Made by a program: the position numbers and the translations under genes. A DNA stretch of 64,000 nucleotides, taken from NCBI GenBank assembly GCA_024711345.1, contig JANJTA010000015.1, forward strand, positions 1 through 64,000, written 5' to 3'. Shown piece by piece: positions 1 to 8,960 of the stretch. Position 1 is the stretch's first letter. Each line of letters begins with the position of its first letter. Source of the DNA: Rhodanobacter sp. (GTDB taxonomy: Bacteria > Pseudomonadota > Gammaproteobacteria > Xanthomonadales > Rhodanobacteraceae). The notes beneath the pieces are model-generated. The model saw nothing but the letters and a program-made list of their open reading frames with translations, did no database searches and had not been told where the DNA came from.

Positions 1-142
<142 letters not shown>

Positions 143-159
143 TAGCTCTTGTGTGAAGT

Positions 160-178
160 CCGGCATGGATGCCGGTTT
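160..178 (+). terminator. Possible terminator after tuf
   Basis: A short palindrome (arms 160-166 and 169-175, or a 5-bp stem with loop ATGGAT) sits 18 bases after the tuf stop and is followed only by TTT. It is a weak intrinsic terminator candidate. The next promoter lies about 145 bases further on. Confidence 0.35.
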
Positions 179-320
179 GATCTTTGCCGTCACGAGGATG
201 GCTGAAGTAAGGGTCACGGGGCGAACGTAACCTGCGCAGCTGGGATAACTCCTGCCGTTGATCCGACCGGAAGGTCGGATAACGCCCAGAAGGGAATCAG
301 GTCGCGGCGATTGCGCCCTC

Positions 321-349
321 TTCACTAATTCAAGATTTGCCGGTATACT
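321..349 (+). promoter_or_regulatory. Sigma-70-type promoter for the S10 operon
   Basis: TTCACT (321-326) and TATACT (344-349) are separated by exactly 17 bases. The first matches TTGACA at 4 of 6 positions, the second TATAAT at 5 of 6. Transcription would start near 356 and give a leader of about 300 nt before rpsJ. It is the best promoter match in the gap and is correctly placed for the ribosomal protein genes. Confidence 0.6.
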
Positions 350-511
350 CCGCAGCTCACTTGTCGGACAGATCGGTTTCTGGACGACCAACCGCGAAAT
401 GAGGCGCAGGATGCGCTTCGAGTTCGCCGGCCGGGGAGCGGCCTTCGCAAGTCGACGTGATCACGGGGCCAGCCCCGGCGACACGTCGTTTTGCGCGAGA
501 TTCCGATTGTG

Positions 512-546
512 CCAGGCGAGCGGTTTGCGGCTCGCCTGGTGTTTTT
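512..546 (+). terminator. Terminator-like attenuator in the S10 leader
   Basis: A perfect 10-bp GC-rich stem (512-521 with 530-539) with an 8-base loop is followed by TGTTTTT (540-546). It has the form of an intrinsic terminator but lies downstream of the operon promoter and 113 bases before rpsJ. Such a place suggests conditional termination, as in the L4-dependent E. coli S10 leader. L4 binding itself cannot be read from the sequence. Confidence 0.6.
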
Positions 547-659
547 CCAGGGGCAGCGGCGGTTTGGCAGTCCCGAGTGGCAGTGGCAAAGGGTAGTGCG
601 CGGCGGCGAGAAGCCTTCGCGTTATTTACAGAACGTTCTTTCGACAACAGGACACGGTT

Positions 660-971
660 ATGGCGAACCAGAAGATTCGGATTCGGCTGAAGGCGTACGA
701 TCACCGGCTGATCGACCGCTCGGCCAGCGAGATCGTCGAGACGGCAAAACGCACGGGTGCCACGGTACTCGGCCCGATCCCGCTCCCGACCAAGATCGAG
801 CGCTACACCATTCTGACGTCGCCGCACGTCGACAAGGATGCACGCGACCAGTACGAAACCCGTACCCACAAGCGTGTGCTCGACATCGTCGACCCGAACG
901 ACAAGACCGTGGACGCGCTCATGAAGCTTGATCTCGCCGCTGGCGTCGATGTTCAGATCAAGCTCGGCTGA
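660..971 (+). CDS. rpsJ: 30S ribosomal protein S10
   Basis: This 103-residue protein is the usual length for S10, a 30S head protein that also binds NusB in antitermination complexes. It shows the long exposed loop in its middle ([17 protein letters not shown], then [14 protein letters not shown]). ATG at 660 is preceded by AGGAC (649-653). It is the first gene of the S10 cluster and follows the long leader, so its start is the point at which leader control would act. rplC begins 20 bases after the stop. Confidence 0.98.
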   Translation: MANQKIRIRLKAYDHRLIDRSASEIVETAKRTGATVLGPIPLPTKIERYTILTSPHVDKDARDQYETRTHKRVLDIVDPNDKTVDALMKLDLAAGVDVQIKLG

Positions 972-991
972 GCGACAGACAGGATACGAAG

Positions 992-1633
992 ATGAGTATC
1001 GGATTGGTTGGCCGCAAATGCGGCATGAGCCGACTCTTCACTGAGGATGGCCGCTCGATTCCGGTGACGCTGATTGAGGCGACGCCGAACCGCGTGACCC
1101 AGCTGAAGACGGATGAGAACGACGGCTACAGCGCCGTTCAGGTGTCCACGGGCAGCAAGCGTGCGAACCTGCTGACGCAGCCGCTGAAGGGCCATTACGC
1201 GAAGGCCAAGGTTGAGCCGGGTCGCGGTCTGTGGGAGTTCCGCGTGGCTGCCGAGGATCTCGGCAAGTACAGCGTGGGCGCCGAGATCAAGGCGGACGAC
1301 GTGTTCTCCGTCGGCCAGATCGTGGACGTCGCCGGCGTGTCGAAGGGCAAGGGCTTCCAGGGCACGATCAAGCGCTGGAACTTCAAGATGGGTGATGCTA
1401 CCCACGGCAACTCGCTGTCGCACCGCGCGCCGGGCTCCATCGGCCAGCGCCAGACGCCGGGTCGCGTGTTCCCGGGCAAGAAGATGGCCGGCCAGATGGG
1501 TAACGTGAACCGCACGCAGCAGGGCCTGGAAGTGGTCAAGGTCGACGCCGAGCGTCATCTGATCGCCGTGAAGGGCGCGGTGCCGGGTGCAACCGGCAGC
1601 GACGTCATCATTCGTCCGACGACCAAGGGTTGA
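992..1633 (+). CDS. rplC: 50S ribosomal protein L3
   Basis: L3 (213 residues) binds 23S rRNA near the factor-binding and peptidyl-transferase region and is an early assembly protein. The internal extension is recognisable by [20 protein letters not shown] around residues 140-158, the segment that carries the glutamine methylated by PrmB in E. coli. The length is near the family's 209-215. It lies between rpsJ and rplD, with rplD beginning 11 bases after its stop. Confidence 0.98.
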   Translation: MSIGLVGRKCGMSRLFTEDGRSIPVTLIEATPNRVTQLKTDENDGYSAVQVSTGSKRANLLTQPLKGHYAKAKVEPGRGLWEFRVAAEDLGKYSVGAEIKADDVFSVGQIVDVAGVSKGKGFQGTIKRWNFKMGDATHGNSLSHRAPGSIGQRQTPGRVFPGKKMAGQMGNVNRTQQGLEVVKVDAERHLIAVKGAVPGATGSDVIIRPTTKG

Positions 1634-1644
1634 GGAGAGTCGCC

Positions 1645-2247
1645 ATGGAATTGAATGTCATTGGCGCCAAGCCGCTCAGCGTGTCGGACGAAGTGTTCGG
1701 CGGCGAGTACAAGAAGGCCCTGGTTCACCAGGTAGTGGTTGCCTACCAGGCAGCCGGCCGCGCCGGTACCAAGGCGCAGCTGTCGCGTGGCGAGATGTCC
1801 GGCACCACCAAGAAGTTCAAGAAGCAGAAGGGCGGCGGCGCCCGTCACGGCGACTACCGTGCGCCGATCTTCGTCGGTGGCGGCGTCACCTTTGCCGCCA
1901 AGCCGCGCAGCTACGAGCAGAAGGTCAACCGCAAGGCCTACCGTGTCGCGATCCGCTCGATCTTCTCCGAGCTGGCCCGCCAGGGTCGCCTGAAGGTCGT
2001 CGAGAGCTTCGGTGTCGATACGCCGAAGACCTCCGCGATGGTGGCCAAGCTGGCCGAGCTGGAAGTTTCCGGCCGCGTGCTGCTGGTGTCGGAAGACGCG
2101 TCCGAGGCGTTGTTCCTGGCCGCGCGCAACATCCCGTATATCCATGTGCTGGACGTGATGGCGCTGAACCCCGTCAGCCTGGTCGGTTCCGACCACGTGG
2201 TGATGACGGTCGACGCCGTGAAGAAGGTCGAGGAGTGGCTGGCATGA
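1645..2247 (+). CDS. rplD: 50S ribosomal protein L4
   Basis: L4 is 200 residues from ATG 1645, chosen because GAGGAGAG (1632-1639) lies at good spacing and because the protein then starts MELNVIGA as in the family; a TTG at 1630 would overlap rplC. The conserved extended loop that lines the exit tunnel is visible ([19 protein letters not shown]). In E. coli L4 is both a ribosomal protein and the repressor of its own operon through the S10 leader. The stop overlaps the rplW start as ATGA, so the two are probably translationally coupled. Confidence 0.97.
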   Translation: MELNVIGAKPLSVSDEVFGGEYKKALVHQVVVAYQAAGRAGTKAQLSRGEMSGTTKKFKKQKGGGARHGDYRAPIFVGGGVTFAAKPRSYEQKVNRKAYRVAIRSIFSELARQGRLKVVESFGVDTPKTSAMVAKLAELEVSGRVLLVSEDASEALFLAARNIPYIHVLDVMALNPVSLVGSDHVVMTVDAVKKVEEWLA

Positions 2248-2537
2248 ACAACGAACGCATTCTCGACACGCTGCGCGCACCGCACATCTCCGAGAAGTCG
2301 GCGCGCCTGGGCGAGCACAACCAGTACGTATTCGTGGTCGCCCCGACCGCAACCAAGGCTGATGTCCGCGATGCCGTGGAGAAGATGTTCGACGTCAAGG
2401 TCGAGCAGGTGAACCTCGTCAACACCAAGGGCAAGGTCAAGTCTTTCCGTTTCCGCGCTGGTAGCCGCCAGGGCAAGCGCAAGGCCTATGTGCGTCTTGC
2501 CGATGGCCAGACCATCGACGTGTCCGCCAAGGCCTGA
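2244..2537 (+). CDS. rplW: 50S ribosomal protein L23
   Basis: The protein has 97 residues from the ATG at 2244, which overlaps the rplD stop by four bases. L23 lies at the tunnel exit and docks trigger factor, SRP and SecA. The N-terminal segment ([20 protein letters not shown]) and the basic region [21 protein letters not shown] are typical. The much longer frame open from 1587 is an out-of-frame extension across rplD. Length agrees with the E. coli protein of 100 residues. Confidence 0.97.
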   Translation: MNNERILDTLRAPHISEKSARLGEHNQYVFVVAPTATKADVRDAVEKMFDVKVEQVNLVNTKGKVKSFRFRAGSRQGKRKAYVRLADGQTIDVSAKA

Positions 2538-2554
2538 GCCAGGAGTTCTGTGAG

Positions 2555-3379
2555 ATGGCACTAATCAACCACAAGCCGACCTCGCCGGGCCGCCGTGACG
2601 CGGTGAGCGTCCGCACGGAAGGCCTGCACAAGGGCGCGCCGTATGCGGCGTTGACCGAGTCGCAGTCCAAGACCGGCGGCCGCAACCACCACGGCCGCAT
2701 CACCACGCGTCATCGCGGCGGCGGTCACAAGCAGCATTACCGCATCATCGACTTCAAGCGCGACAAGGAAGGCATCGCCGCCCGCGTCGAGCGCATCGAG
2801 TACGACCCGAACCGCACCGCGCACATCGCGCTGCTGTGCTATGCCGATGGCGAGCGTCGCTACATCATCGCGCCGAAGGGCGTGCAGGTGGATGATCGCC
2901 TGGTGTCCGGCCGCGACGCGCCGATCAAGGCCGGCAACTGCCTGCAGCTGCGCAACATCCCGATGGGCAGCACGATCCACTGCATCGAGCTGCGCCCCGG
3001 CAAGGGCGCGCAGATTGCGCGCAGCGCCGGCGCTTCGGTGCAGTTGGTCGCCCGCGAGTCCGGTTACGCGACGCTGCGCCTGCGCTCCGGCGAGATGCGC
3101 CGCGTCTCGGTCGACTGCCGCGCCACCATCGGCGAAGTCGGCAACGGCGAGCACAGCCTGAAGAAACTGGGCAAGGCCGGTGCCAAGCGCTGGGTGGGCA
3201 TTCGCCCGACCGTTCGCGGCGTGGTGATGAACCCGGTCGACCACCCGCACGGTGGTGGTGAAGGCAAGACCTCCGGCGGTCGTCATCCGGTCAGCCCGTG
3301 GGGCACGCCGGCCAAGGGTTACAAGACCCGCAACAACAAGCGCACGCAGCAGTTCATCGTGCGTCGTCGTACCAAGTAA
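2555..3379 (+). CDS. rplB: 50S ribosomal protein L2
   Basis: L2 (274 residues) is a primary 23S rRNA-binding protein needed for subunit joining and peptidyl-transferase activity. The C-terminal glycine/histidine-rich signature around residues 225-245 ([20 protein letters not shown]) contains the conserved histidine linked to activity. N-terminal basic and central SH3-like parts are complete. It starts 17 bases after rplW and is followed by rpsS after 12 bases. Confidence 0.98.
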   Translation: MALINHKPTSPGRRDAVSVRTEGLHKGAPYAALTESQSKTGGRNHHGRITTRHRGGGHKQHYRIIDFKRDKEGIAARVERIEYDPNRTAHIALLCYADGERRYIIAPKGVQVDDRLVSGRDAPIKAGNCLQLRNIPMGSTIHCIELRPGKGAQIARSAGASVQLVARESGYATLRLRSGEMRRVSVDCRATIGEVGNGEHSLKKLGKAGAKRWVGIRPTVRGVVMNPVDHPHGGGEGKTSGGRHPVSPWGTPAKGYKTRNNKRTQQFIVRRRTK

Positions 3380-3391
3380 CAGGAAGCCGAC

Positions 3392-3664
3392 ATGCCTCGC
3401 TCTTTGAAGAAAGGTCCGTTCGTCGACCTTCACCTCGCGAAGAAGGTGGAAGCTGCGGTTTCCGCCCACAACAAGCGCCCGATCAAGACCTGGTCGCGCC
3501 GCTCGATGATCCTGCCGGAAATGGTCGGCTTGACCATCGCCATCCACAACGGCCGCCAGCACGTGCCCGTCCTGATCAACGAGAACATGGTCGGGCACAA
3601 GCTCGGCGAGTTCGCGGTGACCCGTACGTTCAAAGGCCATGTCGGCGACAAGAAGGGCAAGTGA
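3392..3664 (+). CDS. rpsS: 30S ribosomal protein S19
   Basis: The 90-residue protein starts [15 protein letters not shown], diagnostic for S19 of the 30S head, which contacts 16S rRNA with S13 and intersubunit bridges. The [22 protein letters not shown] block (residues about 52-73) is also family-typical. The stop TGA (3662-3664) shares a base with the rplV ATG, so re-initiation is likely. Confidence 0.97.
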   Translation: MPRSLKKGPFVDLHLAKKVEAAVSAHNKRPIKTWSRRSMILPEMVGLTIAIHNGRQHVPVLINENMVGHKLGEFAVTRTFKGHVGDKKGK

Positions 3665-3999
3665 TGAGCACTGAAGCCAAAGCGATCCTGCGCGGCGCCC
3701 GCATCTCGGCGCAAAAGGCACGCCTGGTGGCTGATCTGGTCCGCGGTCTCCCCGTGGGCCGGGCCAGCGACGTGCTCAACTACACCAACAAGAAGGCCGC
3801 TCACCTTGTCCGCAAGGTGCTGCTGTCGGCCGTCGCCAACGCCGAGAACAACCTCGGCGCGGACGTCGACGAGCTGAAGGTGGCCAGCATCTTCGTCGAT
3901 GAAGGTCCGGCGATGAAGCGCATGTATGCCCGCGCCAAAGGCCGCGGTTCGCGCATTCTCAAGCGCACCAGCCACATCACTGTGGTTGTTGGTAACTGA
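3664..3999 (+). CDS. rplV: 50S ribosomal protein L22
   Basis: L22 is 111 residues from ATG 3664, which overlaps the rpsS stop by one base. It binds all 23S rRNA domains and its beta-hairpin lines the exit tunnel; the hairpin segment is seen near the C-terminus ([19 protein letters not shown]). Hairpin changes give macrolide resistance in other bacteria; no such change is obvious. A longer frame beginning at 3298 overlaps rplB and rpsS and is not a credible start. Confidence 0.97.
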   Translation: MSTEAKAILRGARISAQKARLVADLVRGLPVGRASDVLNYTNKKAAHLVRKVLLSAVANAENNLGADVDELKVASIFVDEGPAMKRMYARAKGRGSRILKRTSHITVVVGN

Positions 4000-4015
4000 C
4001 CGGGGACACAAGACG

Positions 4016-4771
4016 ATGGGTCATAAAGTTCATCCCACCGGTATCCGCCTCGGCATTGCCAAGGACTGGAACTCGAAGTGGTTCGCCAACAAGGGCGATT
4101 ACGCCAAGTATCTCGTGGCCGACATCAAGGTCCGCGACATGCTGAAGAAGAAGCTGGCGGCCGCCGGCATCTCGAAGATCCAGATCGAACGCCCGGCCAA
4201 GACCGCGCGCGTGACGATCCACACCGCCCGCCCGGGCGTGGTGATCGGCAAGAAGGGCGAGGATATCGAGAAGCTGCGCAAGGAAGTCAGCGACATGATG
4301 GGCGTGCCGACGCACATCAACGTCAACGAGGTGCGCAAGCCGGAGCTCGACGCGCAGCTGGTGGCCGAGTCGATCGCGCAGCAGCTGGAGCGCCGCATCA
4401 TGTTCCGCCGCGCGATGAAGCGCTCGGTCGGCAACGCGATGCGCCTGGGCGCCCTGGGCATCAAGATCAACGTGTCCGGCCGCCTGAATGGCGCCGAGAT
4501 CGCCCGCTCCGAATGGGCCCGCGAGGGTCGCGTGCCGCTGCATACGCTGCGTGCCGACATCGACTACGGCTTTGCCGAGGCGAGCACCACCTACGGCATC
4601 ATCGGCATCAAGGTGTGGGTCAACAAGGGCGAGATCTTCGACTTGTCCCAGATCGGCCAGGAGTCGAAGGACGAGTCGCCGGCGCCTTCGCGCCGCGAGG
4701 CTGGCGAGGGCCGTCGTGATCGTGAACCGCGTCGTGATGGCGAAGGCCGTCGCGAGCGGTCGGCGAAGTAA
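4016..4771 (+). CDS. rpsC: 30S ribosomal protein S3, with charged C-terminal tail
   Basis: S3 (251 residues) sits at the mRNA entry channel. ATG 4016 gives the conserved start [13 protein letters not shown]; an upstream in-frame ATG at 3926 overlaps rplV and is rejected. The type-2 KH domain is marked by the GxxG loop GKKG in the segment [19 protein letters not shown] (residues about 75-95). After the usual S3 body the last 30 residues are a low-complexity Arg/Glu/Asp/Gly tail, longer than in E. coli (233 residues in total). rplP follows after 11 bases. Confidence 0.97.
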   Translation: MGHKVHPTGIRLGIAKDWNSKWFANKGDYAKYLVADIKVRDMLKKKLAAAGISKIQIERPAKTARVTIHTARPGVVIGKKGEDIEKLRKEVSDMMGVPTHINVNEVRKPELDAQLVAESIAQQLERRIMFRRAMKRSVGNAMRLGALGIKINVSGRLNGAEIARSEWAREGRVPLHTLRADIDYGFAEASTTYGIIGIKVWVNKGEIFDLSQIGQESKDESPAPSRREAGEGRRDREPRRDGEGRRERSAK

Positions 4772-4782
4772 GGAGAGTTGCC

Positions 4783-5196
4783 ATGTTGCAACCCAAGCGA
4801 ACCAAATACCGCAAGCAGTTCAAGGGCCGTAACGACGGCCTGGCCCAGTGCTCCAACCTCGTCAGCTTCGGCGAGTACGGCCTGAAGGCGACCACCCACG
4901 GCGCGCTGACCGCACGCCAGATCGAGGCGGCTCGTCGTTGCATCACCCGCTTCGTCAAGCGTGGCGGCAAGCTATGGATCCGCGTGTTTCCGGACAAGCC
5001 GATCACCAAGAAGCCGATCGAAGTCCGCATGGGTGCGGGCAAGGGCGGCGTCGAGTTCTGGGTCGCCCCGATCCAGCCCGGCCGCATGCTCTATGAAATC
5101 GAGGGCGTCGACGAGCCGACGGCGCGCGAGGCGTTCCGCCTGGCCGCCGCCAAACTCTCGGTGCAGACCCAGTTCGTGACCCGGGCGGTGATGTGA
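4783..5196 (+). CDS. rplP: 50S ribosomal protein L16
   Basis: L16 (137 residues) helps position the A-site tRNA. The N-terminus [16 protein letters not shown] and the block [18 protein letters not shown], with the arginine region hydroxylated by YcfD in E. coli, are clear. GGAGAG at 4772-4777 supplies the ribosome binding site. The stop TGA (5194-5196) overlaps the rpmC ATG by one base, as is common in this operon. Confidence 0.98.
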   Translation: MLQPKRTKYRKQFKGRNDGLAQCSNLVSFGEYGLKATTHGALTARQIEAARRCITRFVKRGGKLWIRVFPDKPITKKPIEVRMGAGKGGVEFWVAPIQPGRMLYEIEGVDEPTAREAFRLAAAKLSVQTQFVTRAVM

Positions 5197-5381
5197 TGGC
5201 CATCAAAGATATCAAGAACCAGTCGGCCGATGAGCTGCAGCAGCATCTGCTGGACCTGCGCAAGGAGCAGTTCAATCTGCGCATGCAGAAGGGGTCCGGC
5301 CAGCTCACTCAGCCGCACCAGCTCCGCCGCGTTCGGCGTGACATCGCCCGCACGAAGTTCGTGCTCGGCGGCAAGAAGTAA
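5196..5381 (+). CDS. rpmC: 50S ribosomal protein L29
   Basis: L29 is 61 residues from ATG 5196, which overlaps the last base of the rplP stop. A GTG one codon upstream (5193) is possible but less likely. The sequence [18 protein letters not shown] and the later [12 protein letters not shown] are family-typical; L29 forms part of the tunnel-exit rim beside L23. rpsQ follows after 12 bases. Confidence 0.95.
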   Translation: MAIKDIKNQSADELQQHLLDLRKEQFNLRMQKGSGQLTQPHQLRRVRRDIARTKFVLGGKK

Positions 5382-5393
5382 GGGACGGCCGAC

Positions 5394-5654
5394 ATGAGCG
5401 ACAACAAGAAACAGACGCGTACCCTCGAGGGCCGCGTTACCAGCAACAAGATGGACAAGACGGTCACCGTGCTGGTCGAACGCCAGGAGCAGCATTGGCT
5501 GCTCGGCAAGACCATCCGCCGTTCGACCAAGTTGCACGCGCAGGACGACCTGGGCGCGAACGAGGGCGATATCGTGCGCATCGCCGAGTGCCGCCCGCTG
5601 TCCAAGACCAAACATCACCGCGTGGTCGAAATCGTCACGCGCGCCAACGGCTAA
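5394..5654 (+). CDS. rpsQ: 30S ribosomal protein S17
   Basis: S17 (86 residues) is a primary 16S rRNA-binding OB-fold protein needed early in 30S assembly. The family block [18 protein letters not shown] (residues about 13-30) and the C-terminal [15 protein letters not shown] are visible. It stands between rpmC and rplN with short spacers, ending the S10 operon in the usual order. Confidence 0.97.
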   Translation: MSDNKKQTRTLEGRVTSNKMDKTVTVLVERQEQHWLLGKTIRRSTKLHAQDDLGANEGDIVRIAECRPLSKTKHHRVVEIVTRANG

Positions 5655-5669
5655 GGGAGGCATGCAGAC

Positions 5670-6038
5670 ATGATCCAGATGCAAAGCACGCTTTCCGCGG
5701 CGGACAACAGCGGCGCGAAGGAACTGATGTGCATCAAGGTGCTCGGCGGCTCCAAGCGCCGTTACGCCGCGATCGGCGACGTGATCAAGGTCACCGTGAA
5801 GGATGCGATCCCCCGCGGCAAGGTGAAGAAGGGCGAGGTGTACAACGCCGTGGTGGTGCGTACCGCCAAGGGCGTGCGTCGCGCCGATGGCTCGCTGATC
5901 CGTTTCGACGGCAATGCAGCGGTCCTCCTCAACAACAAGCTCGAGCCGATCGGCACCCGTATCTTCGGGCCGGTCACCCGCGAGCTGCGCAGCGAGAAGT
6001 TCATGAAGATCGTCTCGCTTGCGCCCGAAGTGCTCTGA
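5670..6038 (+). CDS. rplN: 50S ribosomal protein L14
   Basis: L14 is 122 residues, the exact E. coli number of about 123. It starts [20 protein letters not shown] and has the conserved [19 protein letters not shown] block and the terminal SLAPEVL. It forms intersubunit bridges with 16S rRNA and binds the silencing factor RsfS. It opens the spc group; no separate promoter is seen in the 15-base gap after rpsQ, so S10 and spc genes are probably co-transcribed here. Confidence 0.98.
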   Translation: MIQMQSTLSAADNSGAKELMCIKVLGGSKRRYAAIGDVIKVTVKDAIPRGKVKKGEVYNAVVVRTAKGVRRADGSLIRFDGNAAVLLNNKLEPIGTRIFGPVTRELRSEKFMKIVSLAPEVL

Positions 6039-6052
6039 GCGGAGTCAAGACA

Positions 6053-6367
6053 ATGAACCGTATCCGCAAGGGTGATCAGGTCCTGGTGATCACCGGCAAG
6101 AACAAGGGTCAGCGCGGCGACGTGCTGCGTGTTGCAGGCGACCGCGTGTTCGTCTCCAACGTGAATCTGGTCAAGCGCCACACCAAGCCGAACCCCCAGG
6201 CCAACCAGGCTGGCGGCATCGTCGAGCGCGAAGCCTCGATCCATCTCTCCAACGTGCAGCTGTTCAACCCCGCCACGAACAAGGGTGAACGCGTCGGCAC
6301 CAAAACGCTCGCTGATGGGCGCAAGGTCCGCGTGTTCCGTTCGACTGGCGAGGTCGTGGACGCGTAA
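6053..6367 (+). CDS. rplX: 50S ribosomal protein L24
   Basis: L24 has 104 residues and starts [20 protein letters not shown], the KOW motif that binds 23S rRNA at the start of assembly. ATG 6053 is used because the longer open frame upstream overlaps rplN out of context. The linker [12 protein letters not shown] and the [10 protein letters not shown] segment are family-typical. It is followed by rplE after 12 bases. Confidence 0.96.
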   Translation: MNRIRKGDQVLVITGKNKGQRGDVLRVAGDRVFVSNVNLVKRHTKPNPQANQAGGIVEREASIHLSNVQLFNPATNKGERVGTKTLADGRKVRVFRSTGEVVDA

Positions 6368-6379
6368 GGAATCACGATC

Positions 6380-6919
6380 ATGACCCGCCTTGAAAAAATC
6401 TACAAAGAGCAGGTAGTGCCGAAGCTCACCAAGCAGTTCGGCTACCAGAACGTGATGCAGGTTCCCCGCATCACCAAGATCACGCTGAACATGGGCGTGG
6501 GCGAAGCCGCGGGCAACAAGAAAGTGCTCGAGAACGCCGTGGCCGACATGGCCAAGATCTCCGGCCAGAAGCCGATCACGACCAAGGCGCGCGTCTCCGT
6601 GGCCTCGTTCAAGATCCGCGACGGCTGGCCGATCGGCTGCAAGGTCACCCTGCGCCGCGCGCAGATGTTCGAGTTCCTCGACCGCCTGATCAACATCTCG
6701 CTGCCGCGCGTGCGCGACTTCCGCGGTGTCTCGGGCAAGGCCTTCGACGGCCGTGGCAACTACAACTTCGGCATCAAGGAACAGATCATCTTCCCTGAGA
6801 TCGACTTCGACCAGGTCGATGCGCTGCGTGGCATGGACATCTCCATCACCACCACCGCCAAGACCGACGAAGAGGCGAAGGCCCTGCTGGCCGCGTTCAG
6901 CTTCCCGTTCCGCAATTAA
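6380..6919 (+). CDS. rplE: 50S ribosomal protein L5
   Basis: L5 (179 residues) binds 5S rRNA with L18 and L25 and contacts the P-site tRNA. Visible signatures are [15 protein letters not shown] (residues about 30-45) and [21 protein letters not shown] (about 108-128). Length equals the E. coli protein. In E. coli the rplX-rplE junction is the S8 repressor site; only a 12-base gap exists here, and no S8 site was looked for in detail. Confidence 0.98.
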   Translation: MTRLEKIYKEQVVPKLTKQFGYQNVMQVPRITKITLNMGVGEAAGNKKVLENAVADMAKISGQKPITTKARVSVASFKIRDGWPIGCKVTLRRAQMFEFLDRLINISLPRVRDFRGVSGKAFDGRGNYNFGIKEQIIFPEIDFDQVDALRGMDISITTTAKTDEEAKALLAAFSFPFRN

Positions 6920-6952
6920 GCCCGCTGCAACTGATAGACGCGAGAGAATCAA

Positions 6953-7258
6953 ATGGCAAAGACCTCGATGGTCAACCGCGACATCAAGCGGACCAAGCTC
7001 ACCCAGAAGTTCGCCGCCAAGCGTGCCGAACTGAAGGCGATCGTGCTGAGCCCCACCGCCTCCTACGACGAGAAGATGGCCGCCCAGTCCAAGCTGCAGA
7101 AGCTGCCGCGCGACGCCAGCCCGGTGCGTCAACGCACCCGTTGTGCGTTGACCGGTCGCCCGCGTGCCGTCTACTCGAAGTTCGGCCTCGGTCGCAACAA
7201 GCTGCGTGAAGCGACCATGCGCGGCGACGTGCCTGGCCTGCGCAAGGCCAGCTGGTAA
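6953..7258 (+). CDS. rpsN: 30S ribosomal protein S14
   Basis: S14 has 101 residues and only one cysteine, so it is the long zinc-free form, not the zinc-binding short paralogue. Motifs are [18 protein letters not shown] (residues about 44-61) and the C-terminal LRKASW. It assembles late in the 30S head beside S19 and S3. A 215-base gap to rpsH follows, much longer than the usual few tens of bases. Confidence 0.98.
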   Translation: MAKTSMVNRDIKRTKLTQKFAAKRAELKAIVLSPTASYDEKMAAQSKLQKLPRDASPVRQRTRCALTGRPRAVYSKFGLGRNKLREATMRGDVPGLRKASW

Positions 7259-7473
7259 CCCATTGGAGGGCCGCTCGGCGGAGCGAGTCCGCCGCCGGCT
7301 CACCCGGCTGCGCGTGCGGCCGGTGGATACGATTCCCGTATCGTTGTTCGCCAAAACCTGAAAAGGCTGTTATAGTCGCCGGTCTGCGCAAGGCAGGCCG
7401 ACGTCGATGTCGGCTCACAATTCGATTGATTTCCGGTTTTATCGGATATCGGTGCACTCTGAAGGATGTTTTC
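7259..7473 (+). promoter_or_regulatory. Internal spacer and possible promoter before rpsH
   Basis: This 215-base gap splits the spc group. It holds TTCGCC (7347-7352) and TATAGT (7371-7376) at 18-base spacing, the -10 being a 5 of 6 match and the -35 only 3 of 6. Around it are a 6-bp hairpin with loop ATTCC (7326-7342) and another with loop GTCGAT (7397-7414). The rpsH ribosome binding site GAAGGA is at 7461-7466. A secondary promoter for rpsH onward is plausible. Confidence 0.45.
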
Positions 7474-7869
7474 ATGAGCATGACTGATCCCATCGCCGAT
7501 CTGTTCACGCGCGTCCGCAATGCCCAGGCCATGGGCAAGCCGACCGTGCGTATGCCGTCGTCGAAACTGAAGTTGGCGATCGCCAACCTTCTCAAGAACG
7601 AGGGCTACATCCTCGACGCCAAGACTTCCACCGAGGAAGGCAAGCCGGTGCTCGAGATCAAGCTCAAGTATTTCGAGGGCCAGCCGGCCATCGAGCGTAT
7701 TTCCCGAGTCAGCCGCTCCGGCCTGCGCGTGTATCGCGGCAAGGACGAGTTGCCGAAGGTCCTGGGTGGCCTGGGCATCTCGATCATTTCGACTTCCGCC
7801 GGTCTGCTGACCGATGCACAGGCCCGTGCCAAGGGTCTGGGCGGCGAAGTCATCGGCCAAGTGGCATAA
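7474..7869 (+). CDS. rpsH: 30S ribosomal protein S8
   Basis: S8 is 131 residues from ATG 7474, which follows GAAGGA and gives the classical start [16 protein letters not shown]; an upstream in-frame ATG at 7426 has no such support. S8 binds helix 21 of 16S rRNA and represses the spc operon in E. coli. The C-terminal [20 protein letters not shown] matches the family. rplF follows after 11 bases. Confidence 0.97.
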   Translation: MSMTDPIADLFTRVRNAQAMGKPTVRMPSSKLKLAIANLLKNEGYILDAKTSTEEGKPVLEIKLKYFEGQPAIERISRVSRSGLRVYRGKDELPKVLGGLGISIISTSAGLLTDAQARAKGLGGEVIGQVA

Positions 7870-7880
7870 GGAGTCTGTCG

Positions 7881-8408
7881 ATGTCACGTGTTGCCAAACA
7901 ACCAATTTCCCTGCCCAAGGGTGTCGAGATGACGGTCGCCAACGACAGCATCTCGGTGAAGGGCCCGAAGGGCACGCTGTCCGTGCACCAGCTGCCGGGC
8001 GTCAGTGTTGCCGTGGACAACGGCGTGGCGACGATCAGCCTCGTCGACGGCGCCGACGACAAGTTCGGCGGCACCGCGCGTGCGCTGCTGTCCAACATGG
8101 TCACCGGTGTTTCCGGCGGCTATGAGCGCAAGCTCGAGTTGGTCGGCGTCGGTTACCGCGCCTCGATGCAGGGCAAGTCGCTGAACCTCAGCCTGGGCTT
8201 CTCCCATCCGGTGGTGTTCGATGCGCCGGAAGGCATCAGCATCGAGACCCCGTCGCAGACCGAAGTCCTGATCAAGGGCGCGGACAAGCAGGCGGTGGGC
8301 CAGGTGGCGGCAAAGATTCGCGGCTTCCGTCCGCCGGAACCCTACAAGGGCAAGGGCGTGCGCTATGCCGGCGAGCAGATCACCCTGAAGGAAGCCAAGA
8401 AGGCTTGA
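7881..8408 (+). CDS. rplF: 50S ribosomal protein L6
   Basis: L6 (175 residues) has two related domains and lies near the factor-binding site beside the sarcin-ricin loop. It starts [17 protein letters not shown] and ends with the conserved [16 protein letters not shown] region (residues about 150-165). A pair of conserved-loop hairpins begins within three bases of its stop codon and separates it from rplR. Confidence 0.98.
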   Translation: MSRVAKQPISLPKGVEMTVANDSISVKGPKGTLSVHQLPGVSVAVDNGVATISLVDGADDKFGGTARALLSNMVTGVSGGYERKLELVGVGYRASMQGKSLNLSLGFSHPVVFDAPEGISIETPSQTEVLIKGADKQAVGQVAAKIRGFRPPEPYKGKGVRYAGEQITLKEAKKA

Positions 8409-8409
8409 T

Positions 8410-8446
8410 GCGGATCCCTCCGCGAAGACCGGCCATCCGTGGCCGG
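8410..8446 (+). repeat. NTCCNT-loop hairpin pair, rplF-rplR gap
   Basis: Two hairpins stand in tandem: 4-bp arms 8410-8413/8420-8423 with loop ATCCCT, and 6-bp arms 8429-8434/8441-8446 with loop ATCCGT. ACT follows the second, and GAAGA (8424-8428) with TCTTC (8449-8453) can add an outer stem. Similar pairs recur in other ribosomal gene gaps of this window with different stems. Confidence 0.7.
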
Positions 8447-8499
8447 ACTCTTCGAAAGAGCCGCTCATACTGGCCAATCCGCTTTCTGGAGACATGACG

Positions 8500-8853
8500 A
8501 TGAACAAGAACGAAAACCGCCTGCGCCGTGCCAAGTCCACGCGTGCCCATATCCGCAAGCTGGCGGTGGCCCGCCTGTCGGTGCACCGTACCGGCCAGCA
8601 CATCTACGCGCAGGTGTTCGACGCCTCCGGCAAGAATGTGGTGGCGGCTGCTTCCACCGTACAGAAGTCGGTGGCCGAAGGCCTGAAGGGCACCAAGAAC
8701 CTGGCCGCCGCCGCCGCGGTGGGCAAGGCCGTCGCCGAGCGTGCGAAGGCTGCAGGTATCGAGTCGGTGGCGTTTGACCGTTCCGGTTTCCGCTATCACG
8801 GCCGCATCAAGGCGTTGGCCGACGCAGCTCGCGAGGCCGGCTTGCAGTTCTGA
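8500..8853 (+). CDS. rplR: 50S ribosomal protein L18
   Basis: L18 binds 5S rRNA with L5. ATG 8500 is preferred over the in-frame ATG at 8494 because GGAG (8488-8491) then lies 8 rather than 2 bases away and the product is 117 residues, equal to E. coli L18. Key blocks are [30 protein letters not shown] and the C-terminal [17 protein letters not shown]. The 5' gap of 91 bases holds a hairpin pair. Confidence 0.96.
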   Translation: MNKNENRLRRAKSTRAHIRKLAVARLSVHRTGQHIYAQVFDASGKNVVAAASTVQKSVAEGLKGTKNLAAAAAVGKAVAERAKAAGIESVAFDRSGFRYHGRIKALADAAREAGLQF

Positions 8854-8865
8854 GCAACACCCGGG

Positions 8866-8945
8866 TCAGGGCACGACCCTGATTTCCATTGCATCACCTA
8901 CAACTCCAAGCGGCCCAGCCGCAAACGAAGTCCCGGTCCGCCGGG
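8866..8945 (+). repeat. Hairpins in the rplR-rpsE gap
   Basis: The first hairpin pairs 8866-8871 with 8877-8882 and is followed by TTTCC, giving it a weak terminator look. The second pairs 8932-8936 with 8941-8945 around TCCG (loop GTCCGC if the stem is 4 bp) and lies just before rpsE. The second resembles the conserved-loop family but departs from it in the last loop base. Confidence 0.45.
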
Positions 8946-8960
8946 CACATGGAAAAGAAC

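Larger units (their letters stand above)
143..659 (+). promoter_or_regulatory. S10 operon upstream and leader region
   Basis: These 517 bases hold no convincing gene. In order they contain the tuf 3' hairpin, an 8-bp hairpin at 261-280 closed by a GGAA tetraloop, the promoter at 321-349, and a leader of about 300 nt with a terminator-like hairpin at 512-546. The rpsJ ribosome binding site AGGAC (649-653) ends the region. A long structured leader fits L4-type autogenous control of the S10 operon as known in E. coli; that this organism uses it is inference. Confidence 0.6.
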
